Part shown: positions 1 through 7,900 of the stretch, piece after piece
How the letters are laid out: every line of letters begins with the position of its first letter
Numbering within the stretch: position 1 is the stretch's first letter
NCBI RefSeq assembly: GCF_938040765.1
Contig: NZ_CALIAA010000050.1
Location: 1-14,685 of the forward strand
Length of the DNA stretch: 14,685 nt
Direction of reading: 5' to 3'
Source: an uncultured Fretibacterium sp.
Lineage (GTDB): Bacteria > Synergistota > Synergistia > Synergistales > Aminobacteriaceae
Position numbers and translations under genes: made by a program
Notes under the pieces: generated by a model
Told to the model about the DNA's origin: nothing
Databases searched by the model: none
Seen by the model: only the letters and a program-made list of their open reading frames with translations

Positions 1-3000
1 GAGCAGACTGGCGCAGGTGACGGCCAGGGACACTCCCGGCACCGATCGGTCCGGGCCGGCCAGTCCCCCAGGGCCGCGCCCCGCGCCGCCTCCAGCACCC
101 GCGACCTCAATCCGTCCCATTCGAAGTCCCGCGGAAAGGAACGTCGGCTCCCGATGAGCCCCCCCTCGCGCAGAAAGATCAGCCCGACGTCCACCGCCTC
201 GAAATTTTGCTTCGTGAGTCCCGTTTTTCCTCCTCCCGCGCCCTTTTCCGAGGCCCGCTCGGCGAGCTCCCGGACCGCCAGCGCGTAGAAGGCCAGCTGG
301 GACCGGTAGAGCTCGTCCGGGGCCCCCGACGGGAGGGTGATCTTGTAGTCCCGGACGTGCCAGAGCCCCGCCGCTCCCGTGGAGCGCCAGACCACGTCCA
401 TGGCGCCGACCAGGGGCAGGCCCGACCCGCCGACCCGCACGCGGAAGCCCGTCTCTCGCCGCGCACGCCCCGTCCTCAGGGCCCCGCCGATCTCCGCCCC
501 CGCCTCGGAGTCCTTGAACCGATGGAGCCAGTCGGCCAGGGCCTCCCGGGAACCGGGGTCGCGCCAGATCTCCCGGAGGTTTGCGGGCAGACGCTGCGGG
601 ACGCGCGGGTCCGAGAGCCACCAGGACAAAGCGTCCCGCTCCCCCGGCATCGGGCGGTCGGAGGGCCAGCGCGCCAGAATCCAGTGGGCCAGCGTCCCCA
701 GGTCCGCGCCGCCCGCGCTCTCCGCGTCCCCCGTTCCGCCCCCCGCCTCGTCGGGGATCTCCCAGCGAAGGTCCAGGCCCTGCCGGTAGCGACGCCGCCA
801 GGCCAGCGGGCACCACTCGAACAGCGCGAACGACGTCGCCGAGAACGAGGCCAGCGTCACCCCGTCGAGGCTCGGCGCCGGGACCGGCACGGGGGGAACC
901 TTTGTGGCATCGCCGGATGCCTCGGCCTCGGGCCCTGTCCCGATTTCCGCCCTGATTCCCGCCCTTGCCGGGGCCTCGCGCCCCGCCTCGACCGAGGGGG
1001 CGGCCGGGCCTTCGCCGTCCTCGTCCAGATACCGGACCTCGGGCTGGCCCAGCTCCTGCCAATCGCAGCCCTTCTCCCCGGCCAGCCAGGAGAGGGCGAG
1101 GGACGTCCAGCGGTCCCGCGGCAGGGTGCGGTTCCCGTCCTTCTCCTCCCCGACGAACCCGCAGAGGCACAGGGCGTCCTGCGCCCGGGTGCAGGCGACG
1201 TAGAAGAGGCGCATGTCCTCCTCCAGCTCGCCCTGAGAGGAGAGCAGCCGCTCCCAGAGCATCGTGCGGGGCTCGGGGTCTTTCTGCACCTCCTGCGCCT
1301 CCGGCCCGTCCGTCTCCGTGTTTTTGCCCGGGGCGCCCGAAATATCGGCCAGGGCGTCGGGAAGGCCGGAGAAGGCCAACCCCAGCGTCCTGGACGGACA
1401 GAGCGAGGGGGAGGCGGTGCGCCGCGCGGTGTCGAACACGGCGACGGCGGGGTACTCCAGCCCCTTGGATGCGTGGACCGTGGCGATGAGGACGGCGTCG
1501 GCGTCCGGGTCCATCCAGTGCGGCTCCTCCATGCGGGAGCCGTCCCTCAGGGCGCGCTCCATCCACCGCGCGCAGCCGGCCAGGCTGACGGCGAGTCCCC
1601 GCTGATAGGCCCGGGCCAGGGAGAGCGCGCGCCGGACGTTTCGGAGCGCGCGGAGCCGATGGCGCGGGGCATGGCCCGAGAGCCAGCGGCGGTCCCGGAC
1701 AAAGCCCTCCAGCAGGGCCGCGGGGCCCCTGTGACGCCCCAGCAGTTCGAGGCGGACCAGCCGATCGAACGCCTCGGGGATGCGCTCGCGCAGCAGGTCG
1801 GACAGCGGCCCCCTCCGCCCCGCGCAAAGCGCCGCGGCGCGTCCCTCGAGGAGGCGGAGCGCCTCCTCCCTCGGGACCCCCGAGAAGGGCGAGAGCAGCC
1901 AGCCCGACAGGGCCGTCTCGTCCCCGGGGTCCGCGGCCGCGCGCAGCAGCGCGATGACGTCGCCCACCTCGCCGCGGGCAAAGTATTCCGTGCTTCGGTC
2001 CAGCCGCACGGGGATCCCCTCCGCCGCGAACGCGCGCTCCAGAAGGCCGTGATGGTTCCGGTTCCGGAGCAGCACCGCAAAGTCCCGCCAGAGTGCGGGC
2101 CGAAGCCTCCGCTCCGCCTTGTCCCACACGGTACGGCCGGATCGGACGGCGTCCCCGATGCGCGCGGCGAGCGCCGAGGCCAGGCTCCTACGGGCGTCCT
2201 CCTCACCGCGGCCGGATCGGACGGCGAGCAGGACCGAAAAGGGAGCGAGGGTCCCCCCGCTGCGCTCCGATGGGGCCGCGGCCGGGGTGAGCGGCTCGTA
2301 GGCCAGTCCCCTCAGCCCGGCGGAGGAGCCGAGCCCGGAGCTCCAGATATGGGCAAACAAACCGTTGATCCGCCTCAGGAGGGGTCCGCGGGTCCGGAAG
2401 CTCACGTCCAGCTCGATCCGTTCGTCCGCCTGGGCGATGGTCCCGGCGAAGAGCGCCGGGTCCGCGTGGCGGAAGCGGTAGATGGACTGTTTGGGGTCCC
2501 CGACGGCGAAGAGCCCCGCGCCTCCGCGTTCCCTCAGGGACTCCAGCAGGGAGAACTGGAGGGGGTCCGTATCCTGAAATTCGTCCACCAGGACGTGGCG
2601 GAACTCCCTGGAGGCGCGCACCCGTTCCGCCGCGCCCCGGGCGTGGAGGATCATGTCGGAGAACGACAGGAGCCCTCTCCGCCGCTTCATCTCATCCCAA
2701 AGGCCCCAGGCCGTCCCGCAGAAACGGAGGAGCGTGGCGCGCAGGCGGCGTTCCGGCTCCGGGAGGGGCTCGTTCGGGGCTGGGCCGGACAGGACGGGGA
2801 GCTTGATCCGCTCCTGTTCCTTGCGCCAATCGCCCGCCGTCGTTCCCAGGATGTCCCTGATGGCGGCGAAGAGCTTTCCTGTCGCCCCCCTGAGGTTCCG
2901 AAGGGCGTGCAGGACGTCCAGCGTGAAGAGGCGCAGGGCCTCGTCGTCGGGCTCCCCGGGGCTCTCGTTGCGGTCCCGGCCCGCCATCCGCGGCATCCAG

Positions 3001-3881
3001 AGCTCCGCGCAGGCGGCGATCAGTGCGGCGGGGCTTTCGTCCTTGCCCTCCGCACGGTCCTTGTGCGCCTTATCGGCAAGCTCTCCACCCAGAGCACGGA
3101 ACACTGAGCCCCAGAGCTCCCAGGCCGAGAGCCAGCGCGGGCGCAGGAGCTCCGTCACGGCCGCGGAGGCCGCGCGCACCAGGGGATCGTCGGAGCTCGG
3201 GGCGGCGTCGGCCCAGTCCAGCATCTGGGCCCAGGTGTGTCCCAGCGAAGCGTGCAGCTCCGCCGTATCCCGCGCCAGGTCGCGGAGCTTCGCACCGTCC
3301 CATTGGTCCAGGGCCGCGCCGAGCGTCCGGTCGTCATCCAGGGCGGCGGCGGCGGCGCGCAGTCGGGCGTCCCCGCTGAGCCTCGCCATTCCGCGGAGGT
3401 CCGCCCCCTCCGCGGCGTCCCCTATCGCGTTCCAGAAGGCGTCCTCCTGCGGGCTGCTGACGACCGACGCGCGGGGGTCCACGTCCAGCGACAGGCCGGA
3501 CTCCCGGATCATCCGTGCCGCGAAGGCATGGATGGTCGAGATCCACGCCTCGCCGAACCCGTCCATCACCTCTCGGACCCGATCCGCGGAGACGGGCGCG
3601 CCCGGCGCGGACAGGAGCTCGCGGACGCGCCGTTCGATGCGCTCCCGCATCTCGCTGGCCGCCGCCTCCGTGTAGGTGAGGGTCAGAATGTCGCGCGGCA
3701 GGCATTCCGCGTCCGTCAGGAGCAGGCGCGCGTATCGGCTGGAGAGTACCCAGGTCTTGCCCGTCCCGGCCCCGGCCCCCACCGCGACCCTGCCGGCCCC
3801 GGCCGTCACGGCGGCCCTCTGCCCGGCGGGCGTGTCCGGCGGGAGCAGCAGGGGGTCCCAGAAGCCCTCCAATTTATCCAT
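1..3881 (-). CDS. AddA/RecB-like UvrD-family helicase with C-terminal PD-(D/E)XK nuclease (3' end outside window)
   Basis: This is an ATP-dependent DNA helicase-nuclease of the kind that processes double-strand breaks before RecA-mediated repair. The minus frame starting at ATG 3881 has no stop for 1293 codons to the left edge. AAAGGA lies 9 nt before the start. Superfamily 1 motifs appear in order: Q21, Walker A GAGAGTGKT (35-43), LTYTEAAASEM (motif Ia), DEFQDTD (433-439), GDPKQSIYRFR (461-471), TVHASKGLEYP (801-811) and YVACTRAQ (894-901). A Pro/Ala/Glu-rich linker at about 950-1010 leads to a RecB-type nuclease with GTLAHW (His1066), GAMD (Asp1162), DYK (1178-1180) and a following QLAFYAL. 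Cys1024 and Cys1281, 1284 and 1293 are placed like the Fe-S ligands of AddB, Cas4 and Dna2. B. subtilis AddA is not known to have such a cluster, so the protein may belong to another branch of UvrD/RecB fusions. Family and activity are secure; the name addA is not. The last residues are missing. Confidence 0.93.
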   Translation of the reverse strand, partial: MDKLEGFWDPLLLPPDTPAGQRAAVTAGAGRVAVGAGAGTGKTWVLSSRYARLLLTDAECLPRDILTLTYTEAAASEMRERIERRVRELLSAPGAPVSADRVREVMDGFGEAWISTIHAFAARMIRESGLSLDVDPRASVVSSPQEDAFWNAIGDAAEGADLRGMARLSGDARLRAAAAALDDDRTLGAALDQWDGAKLRDLARDTAELHASLGHTWAQMLDWADAAPSSDDPLVRAASAAVTELLRPRWLSAWELWGSVFRALGGELADKAHKDRAEGKDESPAALIAACAELWMPRMAGRDRNESPGEPDDEALRLFTLDVLHALRNLRGATGKLFAAIRDILGTTAGDWRKEQERIKLPVLSGPAPNEPLPEPERRLRATLLRFCGTAWGLWDEMKRRRGLLSFSDMILHARGAAERVRASREFRHVLVDEFQDTDPLQFSLLESLRERGGAGLFAVGDPKQSIYRFRHADPALFAGTIAQADERIELDVSFRTRGPLLRRINGLFAHIWSSGLGSSAGLRGLAYEPLTPAAAPSERSGGTLAPFSVLLAVRSGRGEEDARRSLASALAARIGDAVRSGRTVWDKAERRLRPALWRDFAVLLRNRNHHGLLERAFAAEGIPVRLDRSTEYFARGEVGDVIALLRAAADPGDETALSGWLLSPFSGVPREEALRLLEGRAAALCAGRRGPLSDLLRERIPEAFDRLVRLELLGRHRGPAALLEGFVRDRRWLSGHAPRHRLRALRNVRRALSLARAYQRGLAVSLAGCARWMERALRDGSRMEEPHWMDPDADAVLIATVHASKGLEYPAVAVFDTARRTASPSLCPSRTLGLAFSGLPDALADISGAPGKNTETDGPEAQEVQKDPEPRTMLWERLLSSQGELEEDMRLFYVACTRAQDALCLCGFVGEEKDGNRTLPRDRWTSLALSWLAGEKGCDWQELGQPEVRYLDEDGEGPAAPSVEAGREAPARAGIRAEIGTGPEAEASGDATKVPPVPVPAPSLDGVTLASFSATSFALFEWCPLAWRRRYRQGLDLRWEIPDEAGGGTGDAESAGGADLGTLAHWILARWPSDRPMPGERDALSWWLSDPRVPQRLPANLREIWRDPGSREALADWLHRFKDSEAGAEIGGALRTGRARRETGFRVRVGGSGLPLVGAMDVVWRSTGAAGLWHVRDYKITLPSGAPDELYRSQLAFYALAVRELAERASEKGAGGGKTGLTKQNFEAVDVGLIFLREGGLIGSRRSFPRDFEWDGLRSRVLEAARGAALGDWPARTDRCRECPWPSPAPVC

Positions 3882-4002
3882 GAGCCCGCATCCTTTCCCG
3901 ACACAAGGCCGATGTCTCGATTGGTTTCAACGAAGGTGATCCCGGTCCCGGATCGCTCGCGGGCGAGGGGAGCGAGAACGATACGGCGCGCGAATGATCC
4001 GG

Positions 4003-4099
4003 AATCGGGGTTGCGATTCATTTATTGTACCGCTTGATTCCGCCCTCGAAGGGGGCCGGAGCTTCCATACGGGACGAATTTCTATATAATCGGGGTTGC
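4003..4099. repeat. 12-nt direct repeat AATCGGGGTTGC (4003-4014 and 4088-4099)
   Basis: Two exact copies of AATCGGGGTTGC lie 85 bp apart, start to start. The second begins inside the TATAAT box and runs across the predicted transcription start. The first lies upstream, nearer the helicase gene. A 12-nt exact match within 350 bp is unlikely by chance. Placement over the promoter suggests a protein-binding site, but no regulator is identified. Confidence 0.55.
4062..4090 (+). promoter_or_regulatory. Predicted sigma-70-type promoter of the YbaK-type gene
   Basis: A perfect TATAAT lies at 4085-4090. With a 17-nt spacer the -35 would be CTTCCA (4062-4067), matching TTGACA at three of six positions, so the promoter would be weak or activator-dependent. 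Transcription would start near 4097, giving a leader of about 135 nt before the start codon at 4232. The hexamer is clear; the promoter assignment is inferred. Confidence 0.5.
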
Positions 4100-4115
4100 A
4101 CGCCGCGGGGTATCG

Positions 4116-4133
4116 CGCTTTCGCGCGAAAGCG
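4116..4133. promoter_or_regulatory. Perfect 18-nt palindrome in the leader of the YbaK-type gene
   Basis: CGCTTTCGCGCGAAAGCG reads the same on both strands. It starts about 20 nt after the predicted transcription start. It could be an operator for a dimeric repressor or fold into a leader hairpin. No T-tract follows, so it is not an intrinsic terminator. Confidence 0.5.
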
Positions 4134-4145
4134 GAGCGTGCTATC

Positions 4146-4235
4146 ATGGCCGGTGAAAAAATGCAAAAACATGAAAAACCCGACAAAAAGAAAAACACGA
4201 CAAAAAACGGAGCATTGCGGAGGGGTTTGACATGA
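4146..4235 (+). CDS. Possible 29-codon upstream ORF overlapping the YbaK-type start
   Basis: An ATG at 4146 has GGAG (4133-4136) 9 nt upstream and opens 29 codons ending in TGA at 4233-4235, overlapping the downstream ATG in an ATGA junction. The geometry would allow translational coupling. The predicted peptide is very hydrophilic, with seven lysines, six of them encoded AAA. The neighbouring genes prefer AAG strongly, so codon use argues against a normal protein gene. It may simply be an A-rich leader, or a leader peptide whose translation matters more than its product. It resembles no family I know. Confidence 0.25.
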   Translation: MAGEKMQKHEKPDKKKNTTKNGALRRGLT

Positions 4236-4738
4236 CGGAGGTCGACATGATGGATGAAAGGGCGCGCGTTCTCGAGAAGCTGGACGAGCTGGGGGTTGCC
4301 TACGAGATGGATGTCCACGAGCCGGTCTATACCATTGAGGCGATGGTGGCGCTGGGGCTGGACAAGAAGGGGATTGTCGTCAAGAACCTCTTCCTGAGGG
4401 ACGCCAAGGGCAAGCGTCATTTCCTGGTGGTCCTGCCCGGCGACAGGCAGGGGGATCTCAAGGCGATCCGGGACCAGCTGGGCAGCACGGCCCTCAGCTT
4501 CGGTTCCGAGGAGCGCCTGATGCGGTGCCTGAAGCTGTCCAAGGGAGCGGTCTCGCCTCTGGGGATCCTCAACGACGCGGAACACGCCGTCGAGGTGGTC
4601 GTCGACCGGGCCCTGGTGGGGGCGGAACGCCTGGGCGTACACCCCAACGACAATACCGCTACGCTCTGGCTCTCCTACGACGGGCTCCGCAAGGTCATCG
4701 ACCACTGCGGCAACACGGTGCACTTCATCAAACTGTAG
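4232..4738 (+). CDS. YbaK/ProX-family aminoacyl-tRNA deacylase (PrdX/ProXp-ala-like)
   Basis: This 168-residue protein belongs to the YbaK/INS superfamily of stand-alone editing domains, which hydrolyse mischarged tRNA in the cytoplasm. The closest group appears to be ProXp-ala/PrdX, which removes alanine from tRNA-Pro. Conserved elements are EPVYTIEAM (30-38), the lysine motif KNLFLRD (51-57), KGAVSPLGIL (104-113) and HPNDNTATL (137-145). The length is normal for a free-standing member. The ATG at 4232 has GGAGG (4219-4223) with an 8-nt gap. A second pair, GGAGG (4237-4241) with ATG 4247 or 4250, is also possible and fits family N-termini about equally well. The gene stands alone, divergent from the helicase gene. 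The family call is firm; the exact substrate is inferred. Confidence 0.9.
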   Translation: MTEVDMMDERARVLEKLDELGVAYEMDVHEPVYTIEAMVALGLDKKGIVVKNLFLRDAKGKRHFLVVLPGDRQGDLKAIRDQLGSTALSFGSEERLMRCLKLSKGAVSPLGILNDAEHAVEVVVDRALVGAERLGVHPNDNTATLWLSYDGLRKVIDHCGNTVHFIKL

Positions 4739-4776
4739 GACGTCGCCCTTGGACGCACCCTGAATCGGATGTCCGG

Positions 4777-4800
4777 GAAAAATTCAAGACTTGATTTTTC
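4777..4800 (+). terminator. AT-rich inverted repeat, possible terminator of the YbaK-type gene
   Basis: GAAAAAT (4777-4783) pairs with ATTTTTC (4794-4800). Inside it, CAA (4785-4787) can pair with TTG (4791-4793). The hairpin begins 38 nt after the upstream stop codon and ends in a T-run. The stem is AT-rich, unlike a classic intrinsic terminator, so it could instead be an easily melted element belonging to the adjacent DnaA-box-like cluster. Confidence 0.3.
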
Positions 4801-4804
4801 GGCG

Positions 4805-4909
4805 CGTTTGGGGTCTTCCACAAAGTCCACTTGTCCACAATGAGGCGACGAGTGAACGTCTCAAGCCCGTTTGGGGAATTTTATCCACCTTCTTATCCAC
4901 TTATTCACA
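4805..4909 (+). repeat. Duplicated module of CGTTTGGGG plus three DnaA-box-like 9-mers
   Basis: CGTTTGGGG occurs at 4805-4813 and 4868-4876. Each copy is followed by three 9-mers related to the DnaA consensus TTATCCACA, all in the same direction. Module 1 has TCTTCCACA (4814), AAGTCCACT (4823) and TTGTCCACA (4831). Module 2 has TTATCCACC (4881), TTATCCACT (4893) and TTATTCACA (4901). The second and third boxes are 8 nt apart in both modules and share one base. The last box fits the relaxed TTATNCACA consensus, and three others differ from TTATCCACA at one position. The repeats are plain in the sequence; DnaA binding is inferred. Confidence 0.6.
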
Positions 4910-4972
4910 GGGGGATGGGTATCAAGAAATCAACATGGGGGCTTTATGGGGACTCTGAATTGAAGCGAGGTC

Positions 4973-7900
4973 ATGTTTTTGTTTAATCTGTTCAGGAAAA
5001 TTCTGCGCCGCATGACGCAGCTGCTTCTCCTTTCGCTCCCGCTCCTGCTTCTGGCGGCGGCCGGCCTCGTCTGGCTGCCGACGGGCCGCTGGCTGCTGCT
5101 GCCGATCGTCCGGCACATCGGCTCCGGACTCGTGCCCTCCCTTCGCGTGGAGGGGGTGGAGGGGTCCCTCTACGGAGGGTACACGGTGACGGGGGCGGCG
5201 CTCGTATCGGGCGACGCCGCCCTGCTGGAACTCAGGAGCCTCTCCGTGCGCCCGAACTGGCACTCCATCCTGAGCGGGAACCCCTGGCCGGAGGCCTTGG
5301 AGCTGGAGGGGCTGAGCACCGATGTGGAGAGCCTTCGGAGCCTGGCGGACCGGTTCGGCGGAGGGGCGGCCTCGTCGGAGCCTCTGCACGTCCTCCCGGT
5401 GCGCATCTCGGTTCGGGACGCCGCCGTCGCCTCCCCCTGGGGAGCCCTGAATCTGACCTCGCTGGACCTCTCGGAACAGGGGGGGCTCGTTCTGCGCTCG
5501 GCCCTCGGGGAGCTCCCGCTGGAGGCGGACGCGGCCATCGGCTTCTCGCCGCTCGAGGTGGTCTCCAGCGACGTCAGAATAGGGGAGGGGAAGGGCTCCT
5601 TCAAGGGACGCATCGAGCAGCCCTTCGACCTCTGCGGCGACCTCTCGGCCCTGTCCCTGGGCTCCCTTCTGGAGCTCCTGCCCGGCAGTGCCGACCTCCG
5701 CGGGACGGGGAGGCTCGACGGCCGTTTCTCGGTCAGAGGGACCGTGGACGATCTCGAGGCCGGCGGCGTGCTCTCCCTGACGCGCGCGAGCGTCAGGGAC
5801 GTTCCCCTCGAGCTCCGCCTCCCCTGGAACTGGTCCGGGGGGGTGCTGGCCGTGCCGGACGCGGCGTTCCGCAGCCTCTCCGCCGACGCGTCCCTGGCCC
5901 TGTCGGCGGACCTGAGGACAGGGACCTCGGGCCTTCGCCTGGCCGCACGCGGCTCCGCCAAAGGGGTATCCCTGAAAAACATCGGCCGCCTTCTCGCGCC
6001 CCAGGCCGGCCTGGCCGGCGAGGGGGGACAGGTGCGGTTCGACCTGACCGCCGACGCCTCGGGCAGCGTCTCGGGCGATCTCTCGGCGAGTCTGCCCGAG
6101 GTGGCCGCGGGCGGGAAGCGGCTGGTCCGGAACCTGACCGCCGACATACGTCTGACCCCCGGGGCCCCCCCCCGCATCGTCTGCGACGGCGAGGTCTTCG
6201 GGGGCCGCGTCCGAGGCAGGGGAGAGGCCCTGCGGAGGAACGGCGCGCTGCGGCCGGAGATGTCCTTCACCGCGACGGAACTCGATACCGCCCTGATGGC
6301 GGCCGTCTTCCCCGCTCTGGCCGCCGCGGCCCCGTCGGGGAAGCTGGCCCTCACCGTCCGGGTTGACGAGGCGATGGCCGTCTCGGGGACCCTGAGCTCC
6401 CCCGGCCTTACGGCCGGAGGGGTGACGGTCCGCGACCTGAGCGCCTCCCTGCGCTGCGCCGACGGGCAGGCGGTCCTGGAGCGCCTGGAGGGGCGCATCG
6501 GGAAGGCGCCGCTGTCCCTGTCGGGGACGGCGGACCTTCGGCGCAAGGAGCTCGGCTTCGAGGGGCGGGTCCAGGGGCTTGACCCCCGGTCCATCCCGCA
6601 GATCGCCTCGCAGGTCAGGGGGCTCATGGACGTCAAGGCCTTCGTCGGCGGCTCGTTCGCGGATCCCCGCGTGACGGTCCACCTGGCCGGGAAGGATACC
6701 CGCGTGGCGGACATCCCCCTACGCGGCCTCAAGCTGTCGGTCTCCTATGCGGACGGCCGCCTGACGCTGCCGGAGTCCGCGCTGAACCTGCCCGGAGGAA
6801 CGCTGAACCTTCAAGGGGCCGTCGCCCTGCCGAAGGAGGGAAAACCGCAGCTCGACCTCTCCGGGAGACTGAACGGGCTGAATCTGGCCTCCCTGCCCGG
6901 GGCGGGGAAGCCGCAGGGCCTGGAGGGCATGCTTCAGGGGAGCTTCAAGGTCTCGGGGCCCGCGGACTCGGCGGCGCTCTCCGCATCGCTTCGGGGAACG
7001 GGCATTCGGGCCGGCGGCGTCCCCATGGACAGGCTGGAGCTCGACCTGCGGGGAACGACGAGGGAGATCCGCGTCAACCGCCTCTCGGCGTCGCTCGGCA
7101 AGGGGACGCTCGAGGGAAAGGGGTCGGTCTCCCTGTCGGCGCGGAACCCCATGGACCGCAAGCTCGACGTCAGGCTGGCCGTGAGGGACCTGTCGCTCCG
7201 GGCGCTCCTGAATCCCTTCGTGCCCGATGCCCCGGTGGGCGGCATCCTCAACGGTTCCCTCACCCTTCAGGGCTCGCCCGCAAAACCCGAGGCGACCCTG
7301 CGGTTCGATACGCCCCTGACGATCCGGGAGACGATTGTCGACCGCCTGGCGCTGTCGGTGCAGTCCTCGGGGAAGAATCGCTTTGCGCTGCACGCCAGCG
7401 GCAAGCTCGGGGACTTCGGGCTCGCCGTCAAGGGGGACGTTCGGCGGGAGGGCCGGGGCTGGCGCTACTCCATAACGACGGATCCTCTGGACCTGGACCG
7501 GATGCTCTCGGCCAAGTCCCCGTCCCTGAAGGGCAAATTGGCCGGACGGATGACGGCGAAGCTGACGGGCTCCGTCGGGGCGGAGAAGGACGGAGCGCTG
7601 CCGTCCGTCGCCGTGTCCCTGTCCATCCCCAAGCTGACGGCCTCGGGGATGACCGTTACGGACATCGCGCTGCCCTTCCGGGTCTCCGGCGGAAAGGCCA
7701 CTCTGAGCGGGGGAAGGGCGGTGTTCTGCAAGGGGGCGGTCCGGGCCGATGCCGACGTGAACCTGGCGGAGTCAAAGTGGCAGGGGACCGCCAAAGTGAG
7801 CGGACTGGACCTTGGGGACCTGACCCGTCCCTTCCTGCCCGAGGGGGAGCTGGTCGGCAGCGCGGACGCCAACGTCCGCCTGAAGGGCAACTTCGGGACC

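Larger units (their letters stand above)
3882..4231. promoter_or_regulatory. Divergent control region between the helicase-nuclease gene and the YbaK-type gene
   Basis: These 350 bases hold no established gene and are more AT-rich than the coding DNA around them, above all near 4140-4215. On the plus strand they contain a perfect -10 hexamer, a 12-nt direct repeat, an 18-nt palindrome and an A-rich leader with a possible 29-codon ORF, each listed separately. For the minus-strand helicase gene the best -10 I can see is TACAAT (4029 down to 4024), with no recognisable -35, so that promoter is uncertain. A short inverted repeat, CGCTC with GAGCG, lies around 3955-3975 on the helicase side. Confidence 0.6.
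4739..4972. promoter_or_regulatory. Gene-free region with DnaA-box-like modules and an AT-rich inverted repeat
   Basis: These 234 bp separate two co-directional plus-strand genes and contain no plausible ORF. From left to right they hold about 38 nt of ordinary sequence after the YbaK-type stop, an AT-rich inverted repeat (4777-4800), and two related modules of DnaA-box-like 9-mers (4805-4839 and 4868-4909). A G-rich stretch (4910-4920) and an AT-richer leader then run into the AsmA/TamB start. No convincing -35/-10 pair for that gene is visible, although TTTATG at 4943-4948 could be a -10. Confidence 0.6.

Noticed and set aside
207..3107. A 966-codon plus-strand open frame and several shorter ones in the same stretch
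   Set aside because: The protein is Arg/Pro/Gly-rich without any recognisable domain and lies exactly opposite the helicase-nuclease, whose motifs are all present. Long antisense frames are common in GC-rich genes.
4024..4029. TACAAT as the -10 of the helicase-nuclease gene
   Set aside because: No acceptable -35 at 16-18 nt and a leader of about 140 nt; kept only as a possibility in the intergenic entry.
4922..6682. A 586-codon minus-strand open frame opposite the AsmA/TamB gene, and another frame at 5170-6732
   Set aside because: Low-complexity Arg/Pro/Gly composition and no family motifs; the plus strand has a coherent beta-rich protein with an N-terminal anchor.
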